This document shows positions 14,763-24,089 of a stretch of DNA of 38,623 nucleotides, piece after piece. Below the pieces are notes generated by a model. The model was not told where the DNA came from and made no database searches. It was given only the letters and a program-made list of their open reading frames with translations. Numbering within the stretch: position 1 is the first letter of the stretch; the number at the start of each line of letters is the position of its first letter. The translations under genes were made by a program, and so were the position numbers. Source of the stretch: an uncultured Atopostipes sp. (GTDB lineage Bacteria; Bacillota; Bacilli; Lactobacillales; Carnobacteriaceae_A); the NCBI GenBank assembly GCA_947296835.1, contig CAMYQS010000001.1:1-38623 (forward strand), in the 5' to 3' direction.

Positions 14763-16337
14763 TTAATGGTTAATTTGTAGATTTGTTTTCGTCCAATCCT
14801 CGTTAAATAATGCGGCGTCCATTTCACGCAATTGGTCTGAGATAACCGGTTTGAACGCCATCCAATCTAACACATCTTTTTCTAAGTTTAATCCAGGCGC
14901 AATCTCGATCAGGCGCATTTTACCTTCTTCAGTGAAATCAAATACGGCTCTGTCCGTAATCACAAGAATCTCTTTCCCCATTTTATGTGCATATTCAGCT
15001 GAAAACGTGACGTATTGTAGGTCTGAAACAAATTTCGGGCCAATACCTTCTTCTGTAACAACAATTTTTCCGTCGACTACTTCTGTTTTGCCCTTTACGA
15101 CATGGGTTCCGACAAACACAATCTTATCCGCACCATTTGAAATATCAATCATACCACCCGGTCCAATGAAATAGTCGCCAATTTTCGTCGTGTTCATATT
15201 TCCTAAAGCATTCATTTGACCAAAGCCCAGGACAGCGACATCTAGTCCTTTACCGTGGTATAAATTAAACATATCTTCCGTATTAATGACTGCATCAGCA
15301 TTAATATTTGGTGCATAATTATATCCGGTAGCTGGTAAGCCGCCAACTGCACCTAAATCTGTGGTCAAGTGATAATCTTTAAGGGCATCCGCTTCTGCAA
15401 TGACTTCCCCTACTGAAGCTGCGATGCCATTTCCTAAATTCACGATTGAATCTTTTGGAATTTCTTGGCTAGCTCTTCTAACCATGACTCTCTTTGGATC
15501 AAGTGGTTTCTTATAGTATTTTGCATCGCGAGCAATTCGAATCTCATTCGATAAAATCGGGCTATATACCGTTCCAGCCGTTTGCATGTGGTATTCGGGT
15601 TTTTCGTTCACAACGACATAGTCGACTAACATTCCAGGGACCGCAACTTCTTGTGCTGGAATACTGTGATTTTCGACCATTTCCTCAACTTGAGCGATAA
15701 CGACTCCACCTGCATTATGTGCGGCTGTCGCTAGAGATACAGATTCTAAAAATGCGGACTCTCGTTTCATCGAAAGGTTCCCGTTTTGATCAGCATAAGA
15801 AGCTTTGATGAAAGCAACGTTAATCGGTAGCGGTTTATAGTGCAACCAACGCTCACCATTCAACTCGATACTCTCAACGATATCTTCATTGTCTTTTGCC
15901 ATATCGTTCATCTTGCCACCTTCATTGTTTGGATCAACAAAGGTATCAATGCCAACTTTACTAAACACCCCGGGACCTCGAGAAGCCGCATTTTGGTACA
16001 GCTTGCCAATCATCCCTTGGGGTATCATAAACAACTCATAGTCATTCTGATGAGCCGCTTGGTTTGCGATTGGAGAAGTTGCAATATGAGAGACGACTGC
16101 TCGCTTCAATAAACCTGGCTTGATTAGATGGTCAAGCCCTCTACCTTTTCCAACGCCAATTCCTGCGGTCGTTGCTAATGTAATGTTTTTAGGGTGTTGA
16201 TTTTCTTCATAATACTCACCAACCCCAGCAATTAATTGTTCAGGTAAGCCACCTATTCCAAACGATGATGTTCCAATAACGGCATTATCCGGAATATGTC
16301 TGACAGCTTCCATGTACGATCGTCTCTTAGTTTCCAT
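14763..16337 (-). CDS. Acetate/propionate-type CoA-transferase (YdiF/Pct family)
   Basis: A 524-residue class I CoA-transferase, the length and layout of propionate CoA-transferase with alpha and beta parts fused. Conserved segments include GTSSFGIGGLPEQLI, GVGKGRGLDHL, GVFSKVGIDTFVDP, VNLGNGIAASV, GPGGMIDIS and FTEEGKMRLIEIAPG. It would move CoA between short acyl groups and acetate. The catalytic Glu lies in AESGAIGG in Clostridium propionicum Pct; here the same site reads TTDLGAVGG with Asp327. It is the last gene of a leftward cluster, 29 bases after an acyl-CoA dehydrogenase, which suggests release or activation of beta-oxidation intermediates. An Asp at this position may favour hydrolysis over transfer. 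Confidence 0.88.
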   Translation of the reverse strand: METKRRSYMEAVRHIPDNAVIGTSSFGIGGLPEQLIAGVGEYYEENQHPKNITLATTAGIGVGKGRGLDHLIKPGLLKRAVVSHIATSPIANQAAHQNDYELFMIPQGMIGKLYQNAASRGPGVFSKVGIDTFVDPNNEGGKMNDMAKDNEDIVESIELNGERWLHYKPLPINVAFIKASYADQNGNLSMKRESAFLESVSLATAAHNAGGVVIAQVEEMVENHSIPAQEVAVPGMLVDYVVVNEKPEYHMQTAGTVYSPILSNEIRIARDAKYYKKPLDPKRVMVRRASQEIPKDSIVNLGNGIAASVGEVIAEADALKDYHLTTDLGAVGGLPATGYNYAPNINADAVINTEDMFNLYHGKGLDVAVLGFGQMNALGNMNTTKIGDYFIGPGGMIDISNGADKIVFVGTHVVKGKTEVVDGKIVVTEEGIGPKFVSDLQYVTFSAEYAHKMGKEILVITDRAVFDFTEEGKMRLIEIAPGLNLEKDVLDWMAFKPVISDQLREMDAALFNEDWTKTNLQINH

Positions 16338-16366
16338 ACTGCACCTCTTTAATTTCTTGCTTAACT

Positions 16367-17569
16367 TTAAACAAACGCACTTTTTCCAGTTAAATAACGT
16401 CCAATAATTAAACTGTTTATTTCATGTGTTCCTTCATATGAATAAATTGCTTCTGCATCACCAAAGAATCGAGCGACTTTATGTTCAACCGTAATCCCAT
16501 TTCCGCCACCAATTTCACGGGCTAATGCTGCTGTTTCACGTAATAGGCGTGCTGTTTGCATCTTGGCAATTGAAGCGGGTACTTCTGCAAATTCGCCTGC
16601 AGCTTGTAATGTAGCCAAACGGTGTGATAACCCTAAAGCCGTCACTACGTTTCCTTCCATACGGGCTAATTTTTCTTGAATCAGTTGGAATTGAGTAATT
16701 GATCGTCCGAATTGATCACGGGCAGCTCCATATTCTAATGCTGATTTCAGTGCTCCTGCGTGTGTTCCTGACGCAATATGCGTCACATCACCACGAGTGG
16801 TGTATAGAATTTTTGAAACATCTTTGAATGACGTAATGTTTGGTAGACGAGTATCGTCCTTTACCGTTACGTTATCTAATGTGATGTGGCCATTTTGAAC
16901 TAGACGTAAAGCAATTTTACCGTCAATTTTCTCAACACCTAAACCTTCTGCATCTCCCGGAACCATGAAACATAGGATTTCTTTGGTTTCTGGATTTTTC
17001 GCAAAAACAGGAATAACATCCGCTGTTCCAGCTCCACCAATCCAACGTTTCTCACCATTGATAACCCACGAATCACCATCGCGTATAGCTGTTGTTGAAA
17101 TACCTCCTGCAATATCCGAACCATGCTCTGGTTCCGTTAAAGCAAAACAGGTTTGCATTTCAAAAGAAGCTAACTTTGGACCGTAATGCGCAATCTGTTC
17201 TTCCGATCCACCTAATAGTAAGGTTGTATAACCTAAACCAGCGTGCACCGCAAAGAATGTCGCGATTGACGGGTCTGTTCGCGCAAGCTCATACAAGCGG
17301 TACATATTAAAATACTCGCTAACTTTGTGCTCCCCTTCGCGGTTAATAAATAAATCAGGGTTGTCCATTAATCCTAAATCGACAATTGATTTAAATTCAT
17401 CAAACGGAAAAGTTTCGTTTTTCCAGTGTTCTTCTAATACAGGTTCGATTTTTTCTTCGAGTACTTTTCTTAACTCCACTAAAAGATCGACTTCTTTATC
17501 TGTCAGCTGATCACTGTACCTTAAAATATCTTCTGGATATAATTTTGCTAATTTTTCAGTTCTATTCAT
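16367..17569 (-). CDS. Acyl-CoA dehydrogenase/oxidase, GCDH/ACX4-like (paralogue 2)
   Basis: A 400-residue flavoprotein that would introduce the 2,3-double bond in acyl-CoA. CFALTEPEHGSD, INGEKRWIGGAG and the catalytic base motif YEGTHEINSLIIGR are all present. It belongs to the glutaryl-CoA dehydrogenase-like branch, which also holds the plant short-chain acyl-CoA oxidase ACX4. The arginine that binds the glutaryl carboxylate in GCDH (GYRSA) is replaced (PSIAT), so a glutaryl substrate is unlikely. An RBS, GGGTAGG, lies upstream of the ATG. It sits between the NMO-family gene and the CoA-transferase with short gaps, hence one operon. It is a paralogue of the gene at 24143. Confidence 0.88.
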   Translation of the reverse strand: MNRTEKLAKLYPEDILRYSDQLTDKEVDLLVELRKVLEEKIEPVLEEHWKNETFPFDEFKSIVDLGLMDNPDLFINREGEHKVSEYFNMYRLYELARTDPSIATFFAVHAGLGYTTLLLGGSEEQIAHYGPKLASFEMQTCFALTEPEHGSDIAGGISTTAIRDGDSWVINGEKRWIGGAGTADVIPVFAKNPETKEILCFMVPGDAEGLGVEKIDGKIALRLVQNGHITLDNVTVKDDTRLPNITSFKDVSKILYTTRGDVTHIASGTHAGALKSALEYGAARDQFGRSITQFQLIQEKLARMEGNVVTALGLSHRLATLQAAGEFAEVPASIAKMQTARLLRETAALAREIGGGNGITVEHKVARFFGDAEAIYSYEGTHEINSLIIGRYLTGKSAFV

Positions 17570-17590
17570 GATTTTACCTACCCTTTCGAA

Positions 17591-18580
17591 TTAGAGAACA
17601 GTGCTCTCGTTTTTCACTAATCCAACCATTTTCTCGTGAGTTTTGTAGAAGTCTGCAACGACTTCTTTTACAACTTCTTGAGCAGGTAGAATCTTGTCCA
17701 TTCGACCAACACCTTGACCCACGCTCAATTGTGCTTGGTCAAATTTACCTTCTTGCATGGCATCATATGAACGTTTTCCTGAAATAAGTGGCATTAATTC
17801 TTCAAGTGTCGCGCCTTCTCTTTCTTTTTCAAGAATTTTTTGTGCAAATGGGTTATTTGCAACACGCATTGCATTTCGAATTGAACGCATCGTTAACACA
17901 GTTCCGTTCTCCGGTAAGTGCATTAACGCTTCTTTATAGCTTTGCGGTGCGTTAATTTCATCCGTTGCTAAGAATCTAGTTCCCATTAGAACACCATCTA
18001 CACCGAGTGACATGGCAGAGTACATACTTTTTCCGTCAACGATTCCTCCAGCGGCAATAACCGGTACAGTTAATTCTTCTGCAGCTTTCGCCCATAAAAT
18101 GTGGCCAGAAACTTCGTCCATTCCTGGATGCCCGCCACCTTCTTGTCCAACTAAGACAATCATATCTGCTCCATCTTCCTGAGCCGATAACGCATGACGA
18201 ACAGACGTCACTTTATGGATAACCGGAATGCCTGCTTCTTTAAACGGCTTAATGAAATGACTTGGCCGTTGACCAGATGTTTCAACAACTGGTACACCTT
18301 CTTCAATTAAGACATTAATATAGTCAAAAATAAGCTCAGGCACAATCACTTCTGGTACAAGTGAAATGTTAAATCCAAAAGGTTTATCCGTTAAACTTTT
18401 AACTTTTCTAATTTCTTTTCGTAAAGATTCTGTGTCTGGAAATGCCATAGACGGAACTAACCCTAATCCTCCAGCGTTTGATACTTCTGCAGCTAATTCA
18501 CCTAAAGACATATATTGCATAGATCCTTGAATAATCGGATATTCAATACCTAATATTTCAGTTACTCGTGTTTTTATCAT
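17591..18580 (-). CDS. Nitronate monooxygenase-family flavin oxidoreductase
   Basis: A 329-residue FMN-dependent TIM-barrel protein of the 2-nitropropane dioxygenase/FabK-like family. Landmarks are LGIEYPIIQGSMQYMS, NAGGLGLVPS, VGQEGGGHPGMDEVS and VIAAGGIVDGKSM with LGVDGVLMGTRFLAT (phosphate-binding site of FMN). The sequence does not distinguish nitronate oxidation from an enoyl reductase-like role. Its position next to acyl-CoA genes suggests action on an acyl substrate or detoxification, but this is inference. It starts a sub-operon of three genes (this, ACAD paralogue 2, CoA-transferase), just downstream of the LysR gene. Confidence 0.85.
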   Translation of the reverse strand: MIKTRVTEILGIEYPIIQGSMQYMSLGELAAEVSNAGGLGLVPSMAFPDTESLRKEIRKVKSLTDKPFGFNISLVPEVIVPELIFDYINVLIEEGVPVVETSGQRPSHFIKPFKEAGIPVIHKVTSVRHALSAQEDGADMIVLVGQEGGGHPGMDEVSGHILWAKAAEELTVPVIAAGGIVDGKSMYSAMSLGVDGVLMGTRFLATDEINAPQSYKEALMHLPENGTVLTMRSIRNAMRVANNPFAQKILEKEREGATLEELMPLISGKRSYDAMQEGKFDQAQLSVGQGVGRMDKILPAQEVVKEVVADFYKTHEKMVGLVKNESTVL

Positions 18581-18612
18581 GTTCGATTGCTCCTTATTTT
18601 CTGATTCATTTC

Positions 18613-18646
18613 ATTACAGTGAAAGAAATAAAGTAGAACCAATCTA
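18613..18646 (-). promoter_or_regulatory. Candidate LysR-regulated promoter of the three-gene unit
   Basis: On the minus strand TTGGTT-N18-TGTAAT precedes the oxidoreductase gene. The -35 lies inside TAGA-N5-TCTA (18634-18646), a short T-N11-A palindrome of the kind bound by LysR proteins. Confidence 0.4.
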
Positions 18647-18676
18647 AAATAGAGACTAATTTAAAATTTTCGTTTT

Positions 18677-19609
18677 TTAATAATCGTATTTTAGTGTTTC
18701 ATCATCAAAATAGAAGTATTCCAAGATAGAATTAAATACGAAGGACTCAACCGTTCCATAGACTTTTTTGACGGGTCTCGCTAAAACTGGGATGTATGAA
18801 ATCGGATCTTCGAATCGTTTCTCAACGACACCGATATAGTCCACTCGTTTCATAAATCGCGTGAAATAGATGGTTGGTAAAATGGCAATGTGATTATTCT
18901 CCAGAACAGATTCAATCATATAATCCCATGATTCTGAGGTGAATAATAAGTTCGACATACCTCCATGCTCTTCTAATTTCTCTTCTAATAAATGATAAAC
19001 TTTATCTTTTTCATTGTAAGTAACAAATTGATAGTTTTTTAAATCTTCCCACTTTAATATACGCTTCGTCGCTAATGGATGATCGGGGCTCATGAATGCC
19101 GCAACTTCTGTCCGCATAAGTTGATGTTCTTCAAATTCACTCGGGTTCAACTCTGTTGGATGAACTAAGATTGCTGCTTGAACTGCATGATCAATGAGCT
19201 TTTCTCGAAGTTCAAGGGTTCCACCTTCAACAACATTTATATAGGCTTCTTTATTCTCTGATAAAAATCTTGGAATAAAATTTGTGAAAAATAATCGTAA
19301 TACCGTTGGGTGGATACCAATCTTGATCGTTCCTTTTTGTTGTGACGAGGCATCTTTCAATGTATTTTCTAAATCATAGTATCGTTCGAGTACGCGTTGA
19401 GAAGACTGATAAATCTTCATTCCAGCTGAAGTCAGATTTGTAATCCTCCCATTTTTACGCACAAATAAGTCTACTTCATTTTGATTTTCAAAATTAATAA
19501 TGAATTGACTAATCGCAGACTGTGATACATATAATTTTTGTGATGCCGCTGTAATATTAAAGTTTGATTGTACAATTTCTACTAAGTATTCCATTTGGCT
19601 AATGTTCAT
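18677..19609 (-). CDS. LysR-family transcriptional regulator
   Basis: A 310-residue regulator with an N-terminal winged HTH (residues ~1-60: MNISQMEYLVEIVQ, AASQKLYVSQSAISQFI) and a LysR substrate-binding domain (GTIKIGIHPTVLRLFFTNFI onward). It resembles the CysB/CynR-like LysR group in layout. It lies in the middle of the beta-oxidation cluster on the same strand, between the enoyl-CoA isomerase-like gene and the oxidoreductase, so an acyl-CoA or fatty acid effector is plausible but not shown. A palindrome lies directly over its promoter and suggests autoregulation. Confidence 0.9.
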   Translation of the reverse strand: MNISQMEYLVEIVQSNFNITAASQKLYVSQSAISQFIINFENQNEVDLFVRKNGRITNLTSAGMKIYQSSQRVLERYYDLENTLKDASSQQKGTIKIGIHPTVLRLFFTNFIPRFLSENKEAYINVVEGGTLELREKLIDHAVQAAILVHPTELNPSEFEEHQLMRTEVAAFMSPDHPLATKRILKWEDLKNYQFVTYNEKDKVYHLLEEKLEEHGGMSNLLFTSESWDYMIESVLENNHIAILPTIYFTRFMKRVDYIGVVEKRFEDPISYIPVLARPVKKVYGTVESFVFNSILEYFYFDDETLKYDY

Positions 19610-19622
19610 GAGTAAGTGCTCC

Positions 19623-19655
19623 TTATGTTAAAATAGTACTATTATATTAACATAA
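19623..19655. promoter_or_regulatory. Palindrome over the lysR promoter
   Basis: Arms TTATGTTAA and TTAACATAA flank an AATAGTACTATT core. The minus strand carries TATAAT inside it. It is a likely LysR operator/autoregulation site 14-46 bases upstream of the lysR start. Confidence 0.6.
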
Positions 19656-19665
19656 AACGTTTTCG

Positions 19666-20445
19666 CTATTTGAATTTTGGATGCCTTTTATTCAAAAATG
19701 CATCAACAGCTTCTTTATGATCTGCACTCTTTGAAGCCTTGTTCATCACTTCAGCTTCTTTTTTATTAAACTCATCAATTCCTGGGTAAAACATTTCAGC
19801 CATTAGTTCTTTTTGGTAGCCTAATGCTTCTGTTGGACCAAACGCTAGCTTCCCTGCTAATTCGGTAACCGTATCTGCGATTTCTGCATCTTTCACAACG
19901 GCATAGGCAATGCCATATTCAGCTGCTAACTCAGCAGTAATTGGTTCACCTAACATGACATGGCGTTTTGTACGGAATGTACCAATTGCTTGTTGTAATG
20001 TATACAGTAAACCAGTATCTCCTGGGAAAGCCATCTGGATAAAGGCTGTAACTAAGTGACTCGACTCACCCATAACGATGAAATCACACGCCATAGCTAA
20101 ACCTAACCCTGCACCTGCTGCAACACCATTTACCGCTGCAATAATGGGTTTTGAATTCTGTTTTACACTCTTCACCATACGCCCTGTTAGGAGAACAGCT
20201 TCCTTACTAACTTCTTGGCCTTCATCAATAAGTTGTTGGAAATAGTTCACATCTCCACCAGCACTAAAGTGATTGCCGACACCTGTTATAACAGCTACTT
20301 TTACGTTGTCATCTTGATTAATTTCATTCATTACGTCAATAATTTCTTGATACGTTGTTTCACCAAACGCATTTCGGTATGATTCACGATTGATTTGTAC
20401 GATTCCTACATGATTTTGTACATCGTATAGAATTGTCTTAGACAT
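19666..20445 (-). CDS. Enoyl-CoA hydratase/isomerase, PaaG-like
   Basis: A 259-residue crotonase-fold enzyme. The oxyanion-hole segments GVGNHFSAGGDVNYF and NGVAAGAGLGLAMACD are present. True hydratases carry a Glu in the second segment (GGGCE/GGxE); here it is GAGLGLA. The second acidic site reads FPGDTG, matching the single Asp of PaaG-type isomerases. It is therefore more likely an enoyl-CoA isomerase, useful for unsaturated acyl chains, than a hydratase. It sits behind a terminator after the thiolase gene and before lysR, so its transcription may depend on read-through or a promoter overlapping that terminator. Confidence 0.85.
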   Translation of the reverse strand: MSKTILYDVQNHVGIVQINRESYRNAFGETTYQEIIDVMNEINQDDNVKVAVITGVGNHFSAGGDVNYFQQLIDEGQEVSKEAVLLTGRMVKSVKQNSKPIIAAVNGVAAGAGLGLAMACDFIVMGESSHLVTAFIQMAFPGDTGLLYTLQQAIGTFRTKRHVMLGEPITAELAAEYGIAYAVVKDAEIADTVTELAGKLAFGPTEALGYQKELMAEMFYPGIDEFNKKEAEVMNKASKSADHKEAVDAFLNKRHPKFK

Positions 20446-20472
20446 TATTTACTCTCCTTATTTTAAAACAAT

Positions 20473-20515
20473 AAAGGCTATTTCACCCGATTGTTATCGA
20501 TGAAATAGCCCTTTT
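20473..20515 (-). terminator. Terminator-like hairpin after the thiolase gene
   Basis: GGGCTATTTC pairs with GAAATAGCC, with inner ATCG/CGAT, followed on the minus strand by TTTATTGTTTT. The imperfect T-run may allow read-through into the next gene. Confidence 0.7.
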
Positions 20516-20552
20516 GTTTTCTTCATCAATACTTAAATGTCAATTGTTGATT

Positions 20553-21740
20553 TTAATGAAGATATTCGAATATTCCTGCAGCACCCATTCCAACACCGAT
20601 ACACATTGATACGATTCCGTATTTCGAGTCTGGACGTCGTGACATTTCGTTCAATAGGCGTGCTGTTAGAATTGCACCACTTGCGCCTAATGGATGTCCT
20701 AGTGCAATTGCTCCACCATTTACGTTTGTAATGTCTGTATCGATACCTAATTCACGAACTGAAGCTAATGCTTGAGAAGCGAATGCTTCGTTTAATTCAA
20801 TTAAGTCGATATCCTCTAATGATAAGTTTGCTAATTTTAGGACTTCTGGAATAGCGTAAGCTGGTCCAATTCCCATTAACTTCGGATCAACACCGACTGC
20901 TTTAAAACCTACAAAGCGCGCAATTGGTTTAATGCCTAATTCTTTAACTTTATCACCTGACATTAAGATAACGAATGATGCTCCATCACTTACTTGTGAA
21001 GAAGAAGCTGCGGTAACTGATCCGTTCGCCTTAAAGATTGTTGGTAATTTTGCTAACGTCTCGACATTTGAGTTTGGACGAATTCCTTCATCCACATCAA
21101 ACATTTCTTTTGTTACTTGAGGTCCGTTTTCAGTATAAGATACTTTGTTAATCTCAACTGGGATGATTTCATCCTTTAGACGTCCTTCGGTTTGAGCAGA
21201 ATGTGCTCTTTGGTGACTTTGAACTGCAAATGCATCTTGATCATCACGCGATACATTGTATTTATCTGCTACGTTCTCAGCCGTTAAGCCCATTGGGTAT
21301 GAAGCTCCAACGTCTTCAGCCTGAAGAGTTGGGTTATTTGTTGGCTCGTTTCCACCCATTGGTACTGCACTCATAAACTCTACTCCACCTGCTGCTACAA
21401 CATCTGATTGGCCTGCCATAATTGCATTCGCAGCCATCGCAATCGTTTGTAAACCAGATGAACAGTAACGGTTTACCGTTTGTCCTGGAACTGTGTGAGG
21501 AAGGCCTGCTCTTAATGCAATCGTTCTTGCAAAGTTCATTCCTTGCTCTCCTTCTGGGAAAGCATTTCCTACAATAACATCTTCAATTAAAGCAGGATCA
21601 AAGTCCCCATCTACTCGTTCAATAACACCTTTTAATACTTGAGCTGCGACGTCATCCGCTCTCGTGTGAGCATAAGCACCATTGGCTTTACCTCTACCCG
21701 TTGCGGCACGTCCATAAGCTACTACATACGCATCTTGCAT
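20553..21740 (-). CDS. fadA: 3-ketoacyl-CoA thiolase (acetyl-CoA acyltransferase)
   Basis: A 395-residue thiolase that cleaves 3-ketoacyl-CoA to acetyl-CoA and a shortened acyl-CoA, the last step of beta-oxidation. The nucleophile is Cys93 in NRYCSSGLQTIA. The histidine motif NGGAIALGHPLGASGA and the second cysteine in MCIGVGMGAAG are present. Length is typical. It follows the bifunctional FadN-type gene by 42 bases on the same strand, the same fadN-fadA order as in Bacillus. A biosynthetic acetoacetyl-CoA thiolase is less likely given this partner. Confidence 0.93.
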   Translation of the reverse strand: MQDAYVVAYGRAATGRGKANGAYAHTRADDVAAQVLKGVIERVDGDFDPALIEDVIVGNAFPEGEQGMNFARTIALRAGLPHTVPGQTVNRYCSSGLQTIAMAANAIMAGQSDVVAAGGVEFMSAVPMGGNEPTNNPTLQAEDVGASYPMGLTAENVADKYNVSRDDQDAFAVQSHQRAHSAQTEGRLKDEIIPVEINKVSYTENGPQVTKEMFDVDEGIRPNSNVETLAKLPTIFKANGSVTAASSSQVSDGASFVILMSGDKVKELGIKPIARFVGFKAVGVDPKLMGIGPAYAIPEVLKLANLSLEDIDLIELNEAFASQALASVRELGIDTDITNVNGGAIALGHPLGASGAILTARLLNEMSRRPDSKYGIVSMCIGVGMGAAGIFEYLH

Positions 21741-21782
21741 ACTATTTCATTCCCCTTTTATTTACTGGAATTCTAATCAACA

Positions 21783-24038
21783 TTAGTTTCTTAGTGGTTT
21801 CTTCTTCTCTAGCATATGAGCAATTCTCTCATACGTTTTTTGGTTCTTAGCTAGGCGAACGAATTGCTCTTTCTCTAGATGTTGAACCCATTTTTGGTTG
21901 ATGTATGTTCTCTTAGGAACTTTTCCACCTGCTAAAGTATCTGCAACCGCTAATCCTAATTCCATGTCATAATCACTAATGAAGTGTCCTAAGCGCATTG
22001 AATCTAATTGTCCTTCAACGACCGCTGTAAAGTCTTCACCTAGTGCTTCAAATGTTACTTCTGTATGTGGAACATAGTTTGTACGTGCCATAAAGTCTGC
22101 TTTTTCTAAAGCAACTGTGATACGGCTGTCCCCATTCGCGATAATTGTATCTGTATCGCGTAAAATTAAGTCACGACGAGCTTCATAGGCACTCATTGCT
22201 ACGTGACCCATTGCAATTCGAGTTACAACGTCTGCCATTATATTAATTTTATTTGCTTTTTGACCAGGGGCTGTTAGCACACGTTCAGCTAATTCAGCTA
22301 ATCCACCACCACTTGGAATAACACCTACTCCAACTTCAACAAGTCCAATGTAACTTTCGGCTGCTGCAACAACCGCTGGCGAAGCTAATAAGATTTCTGC
22401 TCCTCCACCTAATGCACGTCCTTGAGTCGCTGTTACGATCGGTTTTGTAGAGTAACGTAGACGGTTTACCGCGTCATGTAAGTTAGCAACTTGTGCACCA
22501 ATTAACTCATCTACTTTATCTTTTTCGATTGCTGTTTTAACACCATATAAGTTTGCACCCACACTGAAGTTTGGCCCCTCAGTATAGATAACCATACTTG
22601 AGTAGTGTCCATTTTCTAATGTGTCTACTGCTTCGATTAAGTCATCGCCTAATCCTGGTGTTAATGTATTGTTTGGTGTTTGGAATTTGAATAATAATTG
22701 GTTATTATCCGTTACACTTAGTTTCGAATCGTCACCATCCCAAACGTCTTCTGTAACAAATTCTTCTACCGGTGTTACGTTTTCTAATGTTTCGTTTTCT
22801 TCGTAGAAAGGCTCCGTACGGTCTGCTACCCATTTTGGTAACTCGCCATATTCTTTTTCAAGACGCTCTTTTACGCGTTCGAATCCCATTAGATCCCATA
22901 ATTGGAATGGACCTTTACGCCAGTTGAATCCCCATACCATTGCACGGTCAATATCTTTGTAGTTGTCCGTGGCTTTCGGTACGTTGTTCGCTGCATAGAA
23001 GAACGTGTTACTTAATGTTTCCCATAGTAACGTTCCTGCTTTGTCATCTGCGTTGAAAATAATATCCATATTTTCTTTTAGGTCTTTACCTAATTTATCT
23101 AAGATTTCTAATTTCGGTTTTTCTGCTTCTGAGTATTCCATTGTTTCAGGATTAATTACATTGTATTTACCGTTTTCTTTCTTGTAAAAACCTTTACCTG
23201 TTTTGTTTCCTAACGATCCTGCTTCATATAATTTCATAATTAATGAAGATTGGTTAAAGAATTTCTCTTCAGAAGGGTCTTGCATTAAACCACCAACTAC
23301 GAACATTGCAACATCTAAACCAACTAAATCGGCTAGTCTGTAAGTTCCCATTGGGCGACCAATAACTTTACCAGTTAATGCGTCTAACTCAGGAACTGTA
23401 AATCCTGCTTTTTCTGCACGGTACATTGCATCCGACATTGATTGTGTTCCTGTACGGTTTGCAACGAATGCTGGTACGTCTTTTGCATTTACAACACCTT
23501 TACCTAACACGTTCTCAGTAAAGTCTGATAATTCAGTTAAGACTTCTTCACTCGTTTCTGCGTTTGGAATAATCTCAACTAATTTCATGTAACGCGGTGG
23601 GTTAAAGAAGTGCAGCCCTGCGAAACGCTTTTTATCCTCTTCAGATAATGCTTCTGCAATCTTGTTGATTGGAATACCTGAAGTATTTGTTGCTAAAATT
23701 GCATCTTCTTTTGCGATACTTGCAATCTTCGTCCAAATATCATGTTTGATTTTGATATCTTCTTTAACTGCTTCAATAAAGATATCCGAATCTGAAGCTT
23801 CTTTTAAGTTATCCTCAAAGTTACCATATGTTAGGTTTCCTTTAAATGAATCATCATATAATTGGCTCTGTCTAGGGTTCGTAATTTGATCATATCCCTG
23901 TTTCGATAATTTGTTACGGTCTTCCTCATCAATTACAATATCCAGTAACTCAACTTTGAGTCCGGCGTTTACTAATAACGCAGCGATTTGACTTCCCATC
24001 ACTCCTGCGCCTAATACGGTTGCTTTTCTTATTGTCAT
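21783..24038 (-). CDS. fadN: 3-hydroxyacyl-CoA dehydrogenase/enoyl-CoA hydratase, FadN type
   Basis: A 751-residue bifunctional enzyme for the hydration and second oxidation steps. The N-terminal NAD domain starts with VLGAGVMGSQIAALL and has the dehydrogenase histidine in FAGLHFFNPPRYMKLVEI. The dehydrogenase C-terminal region runs to about residue 430. The crotonase domain follows from ~470, with ALGGGAEILLAS and VEVGVGVIPSGGG, both catalytic Glu present. Dehydrogenase-first, hydratase-last is the FadN order of Bacillus, the reverse of E. coli FadB. It lies directly upstream of fadA and behind a hairpin that separates it from the acyl-CoA dehydrogenase gene. Confidence 0.93.
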   Translation of the reverse strand: MTIRKATVLGAGVMGSQIAALLVNAGLKVELLDIVIDEEDRNKLSKQGYDQITNPRQSQLYDDSFKGNLTYGNFEDNLKEASDSDIFIEAVKEDIKIKHDIWTKIASIAKEDAILATNTSGIPINKIAEALSEEDKKRFAGLHFFNPPRYMKLVEIIPNAETSEEVLTELSDFTENVLGKGVVNAKDVPAFVANRTGTQSMSDAMYRAEKAGFTVPELDALTGKVIGRPMGTYRLADLVGLDVAMFVVGGLMQDPSEEKFFNQSSLIMKLYEAGSLGNKTGKGFYKKENGKYNVINPETMEYSEAEKPKLEILDKLGKDLKENMDIIFNADDKAGTLLWETLSNTFFYAANNVPKATDNYKDIDRAMVWGFNWRKGPFQLWDLMGFERVKERLEKEYGELPKWVADRTEPFYEENETLENVTPVEEFVTEDVWDGDDSKLSVTDNNQLLFKFQTPNNTLTPGLGDDLIEAVDTLENGHYSSMVIYTEGPNFSVGANLYGVKTAIEKDKVDELIGAQVANLHDAVNRLRYSTKPIVTATQGRALGGGAEILLASPAVVAAAESYIGLVEVGVGVIPSGGGLAELAERVLTAPGQKANKINIMADVVTRIAMGHVAMSAYEARRDLILRDTDTIIANGDSRITVALEKADFMARTNYVPHTEVTFEALGEDFTAVVEGQLDSMRLGHFISDYDMELGLAVADTLAGGKVPKRTYINQKWVQHLEKEQFVRLAKNQKTYERIAHMLEKKKPLRN

Positions 24039-24089
24039 TCTGATTCCTCCAGAATTATTTTGCGTCTAATATTATTTTTTATAAAAGGA

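Noticed and set aside
19652..19665. cre-like AAAACGTTTTC near the end of the isomerase gene
   Set aside because: Matches only the core of the consensus and misses the outer bases; too weak to claim next to the two clear sites.
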